A stretch of 64,000 bases of DNA, taken from NCBI GenBank assembly GCA_905250025.1, contig CAJNOJ010000012.1:124001-188000 (forward strand). Direction: 5' to 3'. The stretch's first letter is position 1. Every line of letters starts with the position of its first letter. The notes beneath the pieces were generated by a model, which ran no database searches, was not told the DNA's origin, and saw only the letters and a program-made list of their open reading frames with translations. Below, piece after piece: positions 36,277 to 45,803 of this stretch. The position numbers and the translations under genes were made by a program. This DNA comes from Adineta ricciae (taxonomy: Eukaryota > Rotifera > Eurotatoria > Adinetida > Adinetidae).

Positions 36277-36925
36277 TTAGTTGTTACTCAGATTCGAAGA
36301 AAGATCGCCTAGCGTGCAATGTTCATGACACTCAGCAGGAATGTCAGATAAACGGTAGATATCTTCTTGAAGTGATGCTAGACCAAAAACACGTTGCCGC
36401 AAACAGTCAGACTTGATCGTATAATTCTTCAAGCATTGTTCATACATATGCATTCGAGATAATGCATTGCATTTCCGTTGTGTTATGCCCTGTTTGATAC
36501 TCTAAAAGAATCCGTGTGAATTATTAGAGAAGTAATCAAATTTGATCGTGTACACAAGCGTAGCATGGTTGATGTTACTTGCAGATCGCCTCGAACACTT
36601 CATAGTACGGAAAATCGTTCGGTATAAATGAACACGAGCGTTCTTTGGCGATTTAAACTACAGGACAGTCAGTGAACGTCACCGGACAATGAATTTCCAC
36701 CCGATGAAATGGGGAAATCGTCTTGAATCTGAAGGAGAAAATCACAACATCGAACATAAGATTCCGATATTGATTTTACGAAACATATTTCCAATTCGAT
36801 TTTCCATGCTATAGCTGTTGGTATTACAAGCAACGAGAAAATAGGGCAGTAAAACAAGAGTACATGTCTTCTCTCCCATGAATAGACGAATAAGAAATGA
36901 ATGAAAGCAACAGCAGTAGTTGCAT
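36277..36925 (-). CDS. Putative small secreted cysteine-rich protein
   Basis: Three exons can be joined in frame. The first (36925 down to about 36872) gives MQLLLLLSFISYSSIHG, a signal peptide, then REDMYSCFTALFSRC. It joins after a GTAATACC...CTCCTTCAG intron to FKTISPFHRVEIHCPVTFTD, then C-P. A GTAGTT...TTTTAG intron of about 160 nt leads to SIKQGITQRKCNALSRMHMY, EQCLKNYTIKSDCLRQRVFG and ECHEHCTLGDL, ending at 36277. The mature chain is about 110 residues with nine cysteines. The family is not recognised. The long open final exon and the leader peptide argue that it is real; the middle splice choice is the weak point. Confidence 0.45.
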
Positions 36926-37246
36926 GCTGTATACGCTAACAAAACAACGACTATGGCAGAATTCGAAATTAACTAGAAACACACTATCCATTGATATTCG
37001 TCGTAAAAAAACAATCGAATTTATTGTTCGAGTAGAAATGAAAAATTATTGATTATCTCTGAATAGATCCAGCATCTTGAAAATTTGCTCAGTTAAACAA
37101 TAAATTTTTGTCCAACTAGTAAAGATATACAATGCATGATAGAATAAACTTGAATACTTTATTAGTCCCGTAAATGGCTTTTTCTCTTTTTGAAAAAAAA
37201 ACAATAGATCATGAATAATACAATCTATATATACAGTTCAAAAGGA
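36926..37246. other. Intergenic, no gene seen
   Basis: A+T-rich spacer upstream of the small secreted gene and downstream of the next small gene. No coding potential or regulatory motif was recognised. Confidence 0.45.
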
Positions 37247-37459
37247 TTATATAATGGAATGAAGGAGTTCGAAGTCAAAGTTGTTGAACGGCGTATAATT
37301 TCTCTCACGTTGAACATATCGACTAAACTGTGAAGTCGAAGGTGAACTTAATTCGGGCGGATTCATTGGTGATACCATATCTTGCGATGATCTAGCAGCA
37401 CCTTGTTTCTCTCTACGATCTACTTGCACCCAGAAAAACATATGGGGTATCGTAGACAT
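37247..37459 (-). CDS. Small hypothetical protein, single exon
   Basis: A 70-residue frame beginning MSTIPHMFFWVQVDRREKQG and continuing through a Ser/Pro-rich stretch (MVSPMNPPELSSPSTSQFSR) to an aromatic end (YTPFNNFDFELLHSII). There is no signal peptide or recognised domain. A TATAAATA box 69 bp upstream (37528-37535, minus strand) makes expression plausible. It may instead be the last exon of something larger. Confidence 0.4.
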   Translation of the reverse strand: MSTIPHMFFWVQVDRREKQGAARSSQDMVSPMNPPELSSPSTSQFSRYVQRERNYTPFNNFDFELLHSII

Positions 37460-37819
37460 TGGCTCGTCTTCTTAGTTGTCCGTTTGTCGTTTACCTATGA
37501 AATGTATGATCGAGCGTTTGGTATGTGTATTTATATCCGTCGACTCATCCCCACTACGTACATGTATTAACTATGATTCACGCAGCCGGAAATTTCCAAG
37601 CACAGTCGTCATCTTTTTCCATAGGCAATGCTCTTACCGTTGAAAGAAACGAAAAGAGAAAAAAGAATAATGCTCGATAGATAAGAAACGAACGAGCAAA
37701 TTTAGAATCAAAAGACATGACACATTTTCAGTATTATTTATTCAAGCGATAAGTTTTTTTTAAATAAGTTCCTAGATGCCATTTTTATTTATTCAAATGA
37801 TTTTGCCATTGGCATGTGT
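37460..37819. other. Intergenic with a minus-strand TATA box
   Basis: Holds TATAAATA (37528-37535, minus strand) for the small gene at 37247-37459 and the 3' flank of galectin gene 1. Nothing else was seen. Confidence 0.45.
37528..37535 (-). promoter_or_regulatory. TATA box for the 70-residue gene
   Basis: TATAAATA on the minus strand, 69 bp upstream of the start codon at 37459. Confidence 0.4.
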
Positions 37820-39048
37820 TTACATAGCATAAACATTTGTAACTTGAACATCACCTTTAACTTGCAATGCTTGAACGCTTTGGAATGGTAAACGATGACG
37901 GAATGTGAACCACGAATGACCGTTGCAGTTTACCTGTTGAAAGAAAGATCATGAAAAAGAGATTATATTATGATATTGATTTTACTTGATAGTGTTCGGG
38001 AAAGCAAATAATTTGAATTTCGAATTGCTGACCAGGCTGTAAAGGAAAGCCTCCTTGTTTTTCTTCGTTACCCCAGCCACCACCTTGACATGAGTTACGA
38101 ACAGCTTCATGTTGATCAAAACGTGGGTTGAAATGAAAAGCAACATCAGCACCATCGTAATTGCCAGCTAAGAGATTGAATTCGAATCGTGAGGCATTGT
38201 TGTTCACTCGACCGACAATGGTAATGACACGACCTAAAGATTAGTCATGTATAATGTCTATTGTTATTGAAAGATCCTACCTGGGAAAACATTCATTGGC
38301 ACTGGTGTTTCCTATAAGAAGAAAAAACAACAATTTAAATGTATAACAAGTGGGTTGATGAACGCTTCATACCATAGCGAATCGCCAGGGTTGACCATAT
38401 TGGCCACCAAAGCCTGGAAAGATTTGAACGTTGGTTAAATTAACTTCACCTTTAACAGTGACGATTTCAGCGTTTTGAAATGGCATTCGGTGGGGAAAGT
38501 CAGCTGTGTGTTGGTTGTTTACAGCGATCTGAAAACATCGCATGATCATGTGAATACTTAGTAAGAAATAGTCTTACTTTGAAGCCTTGTTCAGTAACCA
38601 TGATGATCATGCTGAATGCATGACCACGGGTAATGTTCAATGGCTTACGATCTTCACCACCCCAGCCACCACCTGGCGCGGCATTCAAAACTAATTGACG
38701 ATCATTTAAACGTGGATTGACGTGTAAAACAATATCCCCGCGATGGTTAGCCAAGTTGACTTCGAATCTTTTCAAAATTCAAAACCGTATTACCACAACT
38801 GAGAAAGATATTTGTTCTTACCGATCGCCGTAAGCAGTTCCGAAGACATGTATTTGAGTACCATAGCTAATTTGTGGTTGAATTTGTGCTGCATAAGGCA
38901 CGCCCTACACAAAAAAAGCAGTCTGCTTGAGGGCGTAGATAACGAAAAAAAGCCTACGAAATGTTGATGATGACCAGCTTGCTAAAAAAAAAACGACGAC
39001 GTCATCAGATCAAATTCAAGTATCAAATCTTCTACATACTTGACCCAT
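37820..39048 (-). CDS. Tandem-repeat galectin 1 (two carbohydrate-recognition domains)
   Basis: Galectins bind beta-galactosides through a jelly-roll domain. After a short Gln/His-rich leader, CRD1 has VNLANHRGDIVLHVNPRLND, V-x-N and WGGEDRK, keeping the H-NPR / V-N / W-x-E-R ligand set. CRD2 has FNLLAGNYDGADVAFHFNPR, VRNSC and WGNEEKQ, where the final Arg is Lys. Each CRD ends with a 'VKGEVNLTNVQIF' or 'VKGDVQVTNVYAM' strand. The length is about 310-330 residues with no signal peptide, as usual for galectins, which leave the cell by non-classical routes. Several short introns are present. A TATA box (tttatata complement, 39126-39133) lies 78 bp upstream of the start. Confidence 0.88.
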
Positions 39049-39646
39049 TATGATCGAAGAAAAAGTAATGAAAGTTAAGACGAATATGTAAAATGGAAAG
39101 TAATGTAAGGGTAGAAATGGCTTGATTTATATATAATCTTCTCTGCAACTTTAGAGAACAAACGAGAAAAAGATAAGATGACAACACGCTTATTCATAAT
39201 ATTTGCCTCTTATCTAGTCCGTCAAACAAGGCAAAGAGCAGCGAAAAAATACTCAACTACGCATAGATACTCTGGCAGTCCTTCAGACCAGCTAGCAACG
39301 TTATCAAAAAGACAACAAACCAAATTGATGAGGAAGAAAATAAAATAATGCAATATGTTAAAGAGTATTTCTAGCCGCACCACAGAGATCATAGTCAATG
39401 TTCTTCCAGTTGAAGATTGATCTTATCAAAGTGATAGTAGAAATAGATAACAAAACGAATCCTACACAGTGATCCTTTTTTCAGAAGTCTTCATTCGAAT
39501 CTTTCGACGGGCAAAGTCTAACTATGTATGAAATTATGTCAGGTTTTCAAGGTATGCTTTATTATTTTTGTTATCTTGAACTGAACAGAAAAGAAAACAT
39601 CCGCTACATGGGGTGTAAAAAAAACACGAGCATATCACAGCTCTTT
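39049..39646. other. Intergenic between galectin genes
   Basis: Contains the TATATAAA box of galectin 1 (minus strand, 39126-39133) and the 3' flank of galectin 2. No further gene was seen. Confidence 0.45.
39126..39133 (-). promoter_or_regulatory. TATA box for galectin 1
   Basis: TATATAAA on the minus strand, 78 bp upstream of the galectin 1 start codon. Confidence 0.5.
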
Positions 39647-41019
39647 TCACATTTGACCAATGCTTGTCACCGATATATCACCTTTGTATTGAATGGCCAT
39701 CACCTAAAATTCAAGGCGAAATCGTTCATAGAGTCAATTGATTGTGATAGATTTCGTCATGAAACTTACGGAGCCAGGTGTGATCTTATGAAAATACTCT
39801 GCAATCATGTTATTGTTCATATAAATCTGAAATAAACATCCGTTGTTTTTCCAAATGTTATGCCGCAAGGTTGTCACTTACGGTATAACGATCTGGATTA
39901 CATGTAATTTGTAAATCAATTTGCATGCCAGGCATAAGTGGCGTGTAAGGGGGAAAAGATTGATTCTCTTCATGACCCCATTGACCATGTTGTCGATGAT
40001 TTTTGACGATTTGTCGCGTGTCGAATCTCGGATTGAAATGGAATGCAATATCGTCGCTATCGTTGTAACCTTGCAACAAATTGAGTTCAAATCGTTGTGC
40101 ATTGGCAGGAATAAAACCGCGAACGAATATACGAGAACCCACATGAATTCGACATGATTGAATCGATGGTACACCGCCCGTCTATACTCGCTGGATAAGA
40201 AATCAAAGTAGTAAAGAACTGAAACAGACTTACTGAAAATGTTGGTACTGGAACAGATGGAATTCCAAAGCCAACATTAAGACCGCCAAAACTGAATGAA
40301 GCATGGCCTGGCTGACTGAAAGGTGCACTCATTCCCACTTGTGGAAAACCCATCGGAGTATTAAATGCATTCCCAAACATTGCAGGAGCTACTTGAACGG
40401 AATCTAATTTAATGTCACCTTTGACTTCCACTAATTGAGCAAGATGCATTGGTGTTCGTTGACGAAATTCACAGACTTGCATGTTATTCACCATGATCTA
40501 TATGAGAAATTATTCGTCGAAATCCTTGTTCTATTCACGAAAAACATACTCGAAAGCTGTGATCTGTAGCCGTTATCACTAACGTAAATCGTACTCCACG
40601 TTGGAACGGTAACGATTGACGTTCTTCTTGGCCCCACGAACCACGTTGTGCTAAGAAAAGAGGTATTCATTCATAGGAATCAAAATGTATGTCATCTTAC
40701 CACTATTGAGTACAAGTGTGTGATCGTCCAATCGTGGATTGAAATGTAGAACAATATCATCTTGATGATTCTTCAAATTAATCTCAAATCTAAACGGTGA
40801 ACATGTTTGTCAATCTGAACACAACGTTCGATCAGCTATGTTACCTATTACCAGTTGGCGTACCACTGACATGAATTTGAGTACCATTCGAAAGTGAAGG
40901 CGTGATTTGTTGTTGGTAAGGCACTGACTAGAAAATATACCGAGAATACGATCAAAACAGAAGAAAGGAAAGGATTTTACCAAACCAAAGCCTGGATTAA
41001 AAGACATTTGTGGAAACAT
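39647..41019 (-). CDS. Tandem-repeat galectin 2 (two carbohydrate-recognition domains)
   Basis: A second two-CRD galectin in the same orientation. It starts MFPQMSFNPGFGL. CRD1 has INLKNHQDDIVLHFNPRLDD, LVLNS and WGQEERQ, a complete ligand set. A linker rich in Phe, Gly and Pro follows (FSQPGHASFSFGGLNVGFGI). CRD2 has DDIAFHFNPRFDTRQIVKN and WGHEENQ, where the usual Arg is Asn, so sugar binding by CRD2 may be altered. The end was found by splicing MNNNMIAEYFHKITPGS to VMAIQYKGDISVTSIGQM and TGA at 39647-39649, which restores the last CRD2 strand. It is diverged from gene 1, so the duplication is not recent. At least eight short introns are present. Confidence 0.85.
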
Positions 41020-41690
41020 GATGGTATCACAAATCGAAATAGCGTAGTTTAATTGACCAAAAGAAGAATGCTAAAGCTCAACTGTGGATTGTTCTGTTCC
41101 GTTTTTTTTTTAAAGAGACCTTTGTCTTCTTATCTGTTTTTATCAGTGTAATTATTCCAGAGGTTCTTATTTTACTTTTGTTATTCAGCAAAAGGTTTTA
41201 TCATCTTATCAACAACGTTAGTCAGTCTTATTCAAACCATAGATAAACTTGTCAATGACACAGAATTATTTGTCCTTCAATCATGAAGCATATTTCGAAA
41301 AGCAATCGGTTCGCTTCTGGAGAGGAAATACTTTGCATAAAATTGATAAATGTATTCATGCCACAATCAGCAGAAGAATATGTTGATCATTCTGAGACAC
41401 TTCCAAGTGTACTACATTTCATTGATCAGAACGCGAAAATATCGGAGCGACCGATTATTCTTTCTCCTCCCCACACAAATTTGATGCAAGCTTGCCATGT
41501 GTAGGTGTTTTTTTTTTCGTTTCAGCTCTTTGAAAACAATCATAATATGGAGAGAAGCACTCAGGGGTGACGGGTTAGTATCCAAAACAGTACGCTGCAG
41601 TCTTTCCTTTTTTTTTTCATGAGACGGGTGACTGTTTCTTACTAGCAGAGTTATTTTTTGTTCTCGACTGTTCTATAAAGTTAACTGATA
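41020..41690. other. Intergenic, galectin 2 to unknown secreted gene
   Basis: The divergent start-side flank of two genes. A 73-codon plus-strand frame at 41283-41504 is open but has no recognisable character and no supporting signals. TATAAAG at 41674-41680 is too close to the next ATG to be its TATA box. Confidence 0.4.
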
Positions 41691-42457
41691 ATGCAACTTT
41701 TCGGATGGGCCATCCTGTGTTGTTTCTTGGCAATCACGACAGGCAAATATCAAGAAGGTAATTCCTATACGAAGATGTTGAATTATTGATGATAGAGTCT
41801 TGTATTTAGATTCGGATGATGGTAAAGATTTTTAGATCGATTGATTGCGACTATTTTCGTATCGTAGAATTAGATACTGCCCTTCGAGACGTGTTGCGTT
41901 CAAAGAAAAGCAATGAAATGTTTCTTAGTAAGAAGCGCAATGAAGGTAAATGATTAGATATTTTCACGTAAAAGTGTATGTTTACATTTATTAGGCTTGA
42001 AACGTGCCGGAGAGGCGCCCACACGAAGTAAAGTTGACAAATACGGTGAGAAAATTTTTTCTTTAAATAGAATCATTCATTATAAAAGAATATTTACGTT
42101 TCAGCCGGATTGGAAAAGCCCGTTCGTATCGCTTTATTCAACGCTGGCGATTATTTTGCTTATTTGAAACTGAATTTCATCCTCAATAATCTCCAAGATG
42201 AACAAGAAATAGCTGTACCGATTGAAAGGGATTTCGAACGAGATTTACTCCTTCCTCACAATGCTACACATATCCGCATACGTGTCGACATTGAAGGTTA
42301 TTTAAAAGATCAACATTTTATTGATCAACAATTTCGTACACTGGATAATATTACCGAAATCTGCTATTTACTCGCTGGCGATCGTAACCGGCCAATCTAT
42401 GGTCTATGTGCTTTTCCATTTTCACAATATTATCAATTGTGGCAAGGATCGCGTTGA
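41691..42457 (+). CDS. Secreted protein of unknown family with a 12-nt microexon
   Basis: Begins MQLFGWAILCCFLAITTGKY, a signal peptide. Five exons join in frame: the leader exon, a 12-nt microexon (41810-41821, giving DSDD), then ELDTALRDVLRSKKSNEMFL and SKKRNE, a short exon GLKRAGEAPTRSKVDKY, and a final long exon. The basic KKR and KR sites could be processed. The final exon encodes a compact domain of about 110 residues (KPVRIALFNAGDYFAYLKLN, HIRIRVDIEGYLKDQ, ITEICYLLAGDRNRPIYGLC) that looks beta-rich; I do not recognise it. The layout of leader, acidic/basic pro-region and small domain suggests a secreted effector or hormone-like product, but this is only a guess. Confidence 0.7.
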
Positions 42458-42770
42458 ACAAGTTCGATCCACAGCAAACATACAAATACCTTCGCATTCT
42501 AATTCACATTTTTCTCATCGTATTTTCATATCCAATTTTATTCAATATTCGTAGCTTCTCTAGATTTCCTAATAAAAATCGATCTATTCATACCGATTGC
42601 TTATCGGATGAGTTTCGCGAGATAAAAGTTCACATTTCATCCGCTCTATTTCATCTATATCCTGTTTATTGTATTTTTCTGTCTTTTCGTACGAATATAA
42701 ATAAGAGATAACATCAGAAGAAACGAGAATATATATTTGCAGTAAAATGTATACAAATCTTCGTGTCTAA
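42458..42770. other. Convergent 3' flanks
   Basis: Spacer between the unknown secreted gene (+) and UBE2G1 (-); it includes AATAAAAA near 42571 and AATAAA near 42699. No gene seen. Confidence 0.45.
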
Positions 42771-43574
42771 TCACATGTCTTCGAGAGTTTTTCTGACACA
42801 CTCGCTAACTTTTTTCTTAAAAGCTGGTCGATCGTCTCGCCACATGACTGATGCATCTATATTCGCTGCTGAATCACAGTTAGGATCGCTTAACATTGAG
42901 AGAACTGATAAAAGGATTGTTTCTGAAATCAAACAAAACATTATGAGAAACAAAACAAGAAGTTTTTTTTCTTAACGGTTCACTCACCAACTGATTGAAC
43001 AGGTGACCAACGTTCTGAAGCTTTCTCATATCCAAACTGATCAACGCCAGGTTCGTGGAGCTAAAAATCGCGAGTTTCTCAATGATCGTAAATCGAGAAG
43101 AGTGTTTTTTTTATTCAACTTACGATCGATATGCATACATCGCCATTTTTTTCGATATTCGGATGCCAGATTTCCGAAACAAATTTCTACAAAAATAATA
43201 AATACCATGTGTCTTCAAGTACATGTGAAACCTAACGATTGATAACCAATTATTCTCGCTCCATCCCCCTCAGACATGACTCGATCCATTTCAAAAGAGC
43301 CTGCTTACCATTTTTGGCGGTTTGATTGGATAGTCTTTGGGAAAATCCAGACGTGCTTTGAAAAATCCTCCTAAAAGAAAATAAACACGAATTTCTCATC
43401 TATTTCCGTCTGTGCTGGATGTTTACCTTCATAAAGTGTATCAGTTGGTCCGACGAGGATAACGTTCCATGCATATGGATTGGACTCATCGATCAATCCA
43501 GCACTAATACCTTCAACAGGATGACGATTTAATTCGCGCAGTTGTTTAAGAAGAAGCAATGCTGAGGCGTCCAT
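42771..43574 (-). CDS. UBE2G1: Ubiquitin-conjugating enzyme E2 G1
   Basis: UBE2G1 is the UBC7-type E2 that builds Lys48 chains, working in ER-associated degradation and with cullin ligases. The start MDASALLLLKQLRELNRHPV is the family N-terminus. GISAGLIDESNPYAWNVILV, GPTDTLYEG, GFFKARLDFPKDYPIKPPKM and WHPNIEKNGDVCISILHEPG (catalytic Cys) follow. The G-type insertion after the active site (GVDQFGYEKASERW) identifies the subfamily. The tail ends SECVRKTLEDM with TGA at 42771-42773. An acceptor (cgttttag) lies about 17 nt upstream of the ATG, so a longer upstream frame is not coding. Three or four short introns are present. Confidence 0.93.
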
Positions 43575-44265
43575 TAGGAATTGAATATAATCTAAAACGA
43601 ATTTAATAGTATTATTTTCTGTGAGGCCAGTCAGAATCGAGAGAGGCTCGAAGTTCATTCCTCTTGTGAAAATGTGATCCGTAGACATACAAGATTAAAT
43701 CTTCTTCTATGTATATTCATTTGTTTTATTTACAAATGAAAGTAAACATGCACAATCAACTAAGTCCTCCCAATAGAAATACAACATGAATCAACTTGGA
43801 AAATATCTTTTGAATAATAGCTGAACAAAATCTTTCGATGTTTTCCCTGCAAACATTCATGAAAATAATAACCAAAACGAAGGTCATCGCTTTTCAACGA
43901 CATACACGTATTGCATGCTACTATAACAAAACTTGTGATAACCAATCGACAGATGTTTACGCGCGTCGACCAATCGGAAATCAGCGTTAAACAGCTGATG
44001 GAAAATAAAACAAACGCCATCTCAAATAATCCTTGCAGATTGTTAAAACACGAGTTTTTTTTGTTACAAACGTTATCTATTTATTTTAGCGAAACCAACT
44101 TCGTATAAACATTCATCTCTCCTTGCAAATTGATTTCTTCACTCGTCCTTCTGGTGAATGACTAACTAAGTCAACATCTGATCTAGGTACACGCGCGCTA
44201 TATATGGAGAGACTATGGTTCGATGTTTAAGTTAACATTCGAACAAGAAGTAATTCGATACAATC
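43575..44265. other. Divergent promoter region, UBE2G1 and AADAC-like
   Basis: About 690 bp between divergent starts. It contains a TATATAT box at 44199-44205 for the AADAC-like gene and the UBE2G1 leader acceptor. No other gene was seen. Confidence 0.45.
44199..44205 (+). promoter_or_regulatory. TATA box for the AADAC-like gene
   Basis: TATATAT in a GC-richer context, 60 bp upstream of the ATG at 44266. Confidence 0.45.
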
Positions 44266-45711
44266 ATGCGATCATCATCGGGCATTAATATTCTACTCTT
44301 GTTGATAAGTGTACTTGTTTTGTTAATCGGAATTACCTATCAGCCATTGCCGGAGAACTTTTCGCAACCATGGAAATACCGGTTTCTTTCGTATTGGGCT
44401 CATCGCATTGATCAACTTGTATGTCGAAAAGTTTTATTTGAAAGATTTCATGAGAAAATTCACTTTTTTATAGGGATGTTTTTGTGAAAAATTGAATTTA
44501 TTTACTCATGTGAACTTGATTCGAACGCTTCATTATCTGTCCATTGGTTTATATCAACAACGAGATCCCGAATGTCATTTGAAAGTAAGAATATCGTCGA
44601 ATTACTGGACATTTTCGTACTATTCATTTTGATGATCAGGTCTATGATAGAATGATTGGTAATGTCAAGGTGCGAATCTATGAACCCGAAGAAATGATTA
44701 GTTATGAGGAAAAAACTACGATGATTTACTTTCATGGTGGTGGTTTTGCTTTAGGCTCTATTGAAACGTATGATCAAGCAACATATCTATTAGCAAATTT
44801 AACACGAATTAAAACAGTTGCAGTCGAGTAAGTTCAATCTTCGAAGATTTTGTTTTGTATTCTTTGGAATGATCGTATGTTTTCCTTTCAGATATCGATT
44901 AGCACCGGAACATCGTTTCCCTAGTGGTTTAGATGATTGTTTATTAGTAAGCAGAGAATTATTTGAAAATAGTGAGAATTATCAAGTAAATCCTAGTCGA
45001 ATAATTTTATCGGGTGATTCAGCTGGAGGAAATCTAGCTTTGGTTGTTAGTCATTTGTTAATACAAGATAAATACCAACCTTATTTACTGTGTTTATTGT
45101 ATCCTTCATTACAATTCTTAGATTTTACTTTACCATCGTATCGAACGTACTTAAAACAGAATATTCTTGGTGTTCTGAATGAAGATAATCTAATGTTGAT
45201 GATTTCTCTTCTTACGGGAAAGAAAACTACGATAACCAAAGATATTCTTATGAATTCCCATGTAACGGCTGAAGATCAGAAGAATCTTTATCCATTTATG
45301 AATCCAACGAAATATTTGTCAATACCACATGAGATGAATGATACCAGAGAAAGAAATGAAAATCTAGTCAAAGATTTAAAGTATTTAATATTACCGTCAA
45401 TGTCTCCATTGCTCGTTTCCGACGACCAATTAAGTCAGTTACCCCAAATTCTTCTTTTTACCACTGAATATGATATTCTTCGTGATGAAGGTAAAACACA
45501 CGCAAATCATTTGAAAACATATCTGAATGTTTTGTTTGTTTCAGGTTTTATTTTTGCTTCTCGATTACGGACATTGAACAAGACTGTCTATCATCATCAT
45601 TTTCATAATGCATTCCATGGTGCTCATGTTTTCTTATACGGTCCATTACGATTCGAAATAGCTCATGAAATGATTCAACACACCGCTAAAATTCTTCAAA
45701 ATTATCTGTGA
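44266..45711 (+). CDS. Arylacetamide deacetylase-like esterase/lipase (HSL family)
   Basis: AADAC-type enzymes are ER-anchored serine esterases of the hormone-sensitive-lipase family. A single N-terminal membrane helix (INILLLLISVLVLLIGITYQ) anchors it. The oxyanion motif HGGG (MIYFHGGGFALGS), VEYRLAPEHRFPSGLDDC, the nucleophile GDSAGGN, the acid in TEYDILRDEG and the base in NAFHGAHVF make a full triad. The last intron (about 45490-45543, GTAAAACAC...TTTCAG) keeps the frame open if unspliced, but its removal gives DEG|FIFASRLRTLNKT, which fits the family. The ATG follows a TATA box. AATAAA lies about 35 nt after the stop, where the hAT-derived gene begins in the same orientation. Confidence 0.9.
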
Positions 45712-45803
45712 AAATTTTTCTTTTTTTGTTATTTTCTCTTTATACAAATAAATTCATACACAATGTGGCTGTAACGAACTGTCTCTTTCTTTTTCTCGTT
45801 CCG

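Noticed and set aside
41283..41504. 73-codon open frame on the plus strand before the unknown secreted gene
   Set aside because: No signal peptide, domain, acceptor or promoter supports it, and its length is within chance for this composition.
45490..45543. Extra residues in the AADAC-like protein before the catalytic His
   Set aside because: They are an unspliced 54-nt intron with a good donor and polypyrimidine tract; removal restores family spacing.
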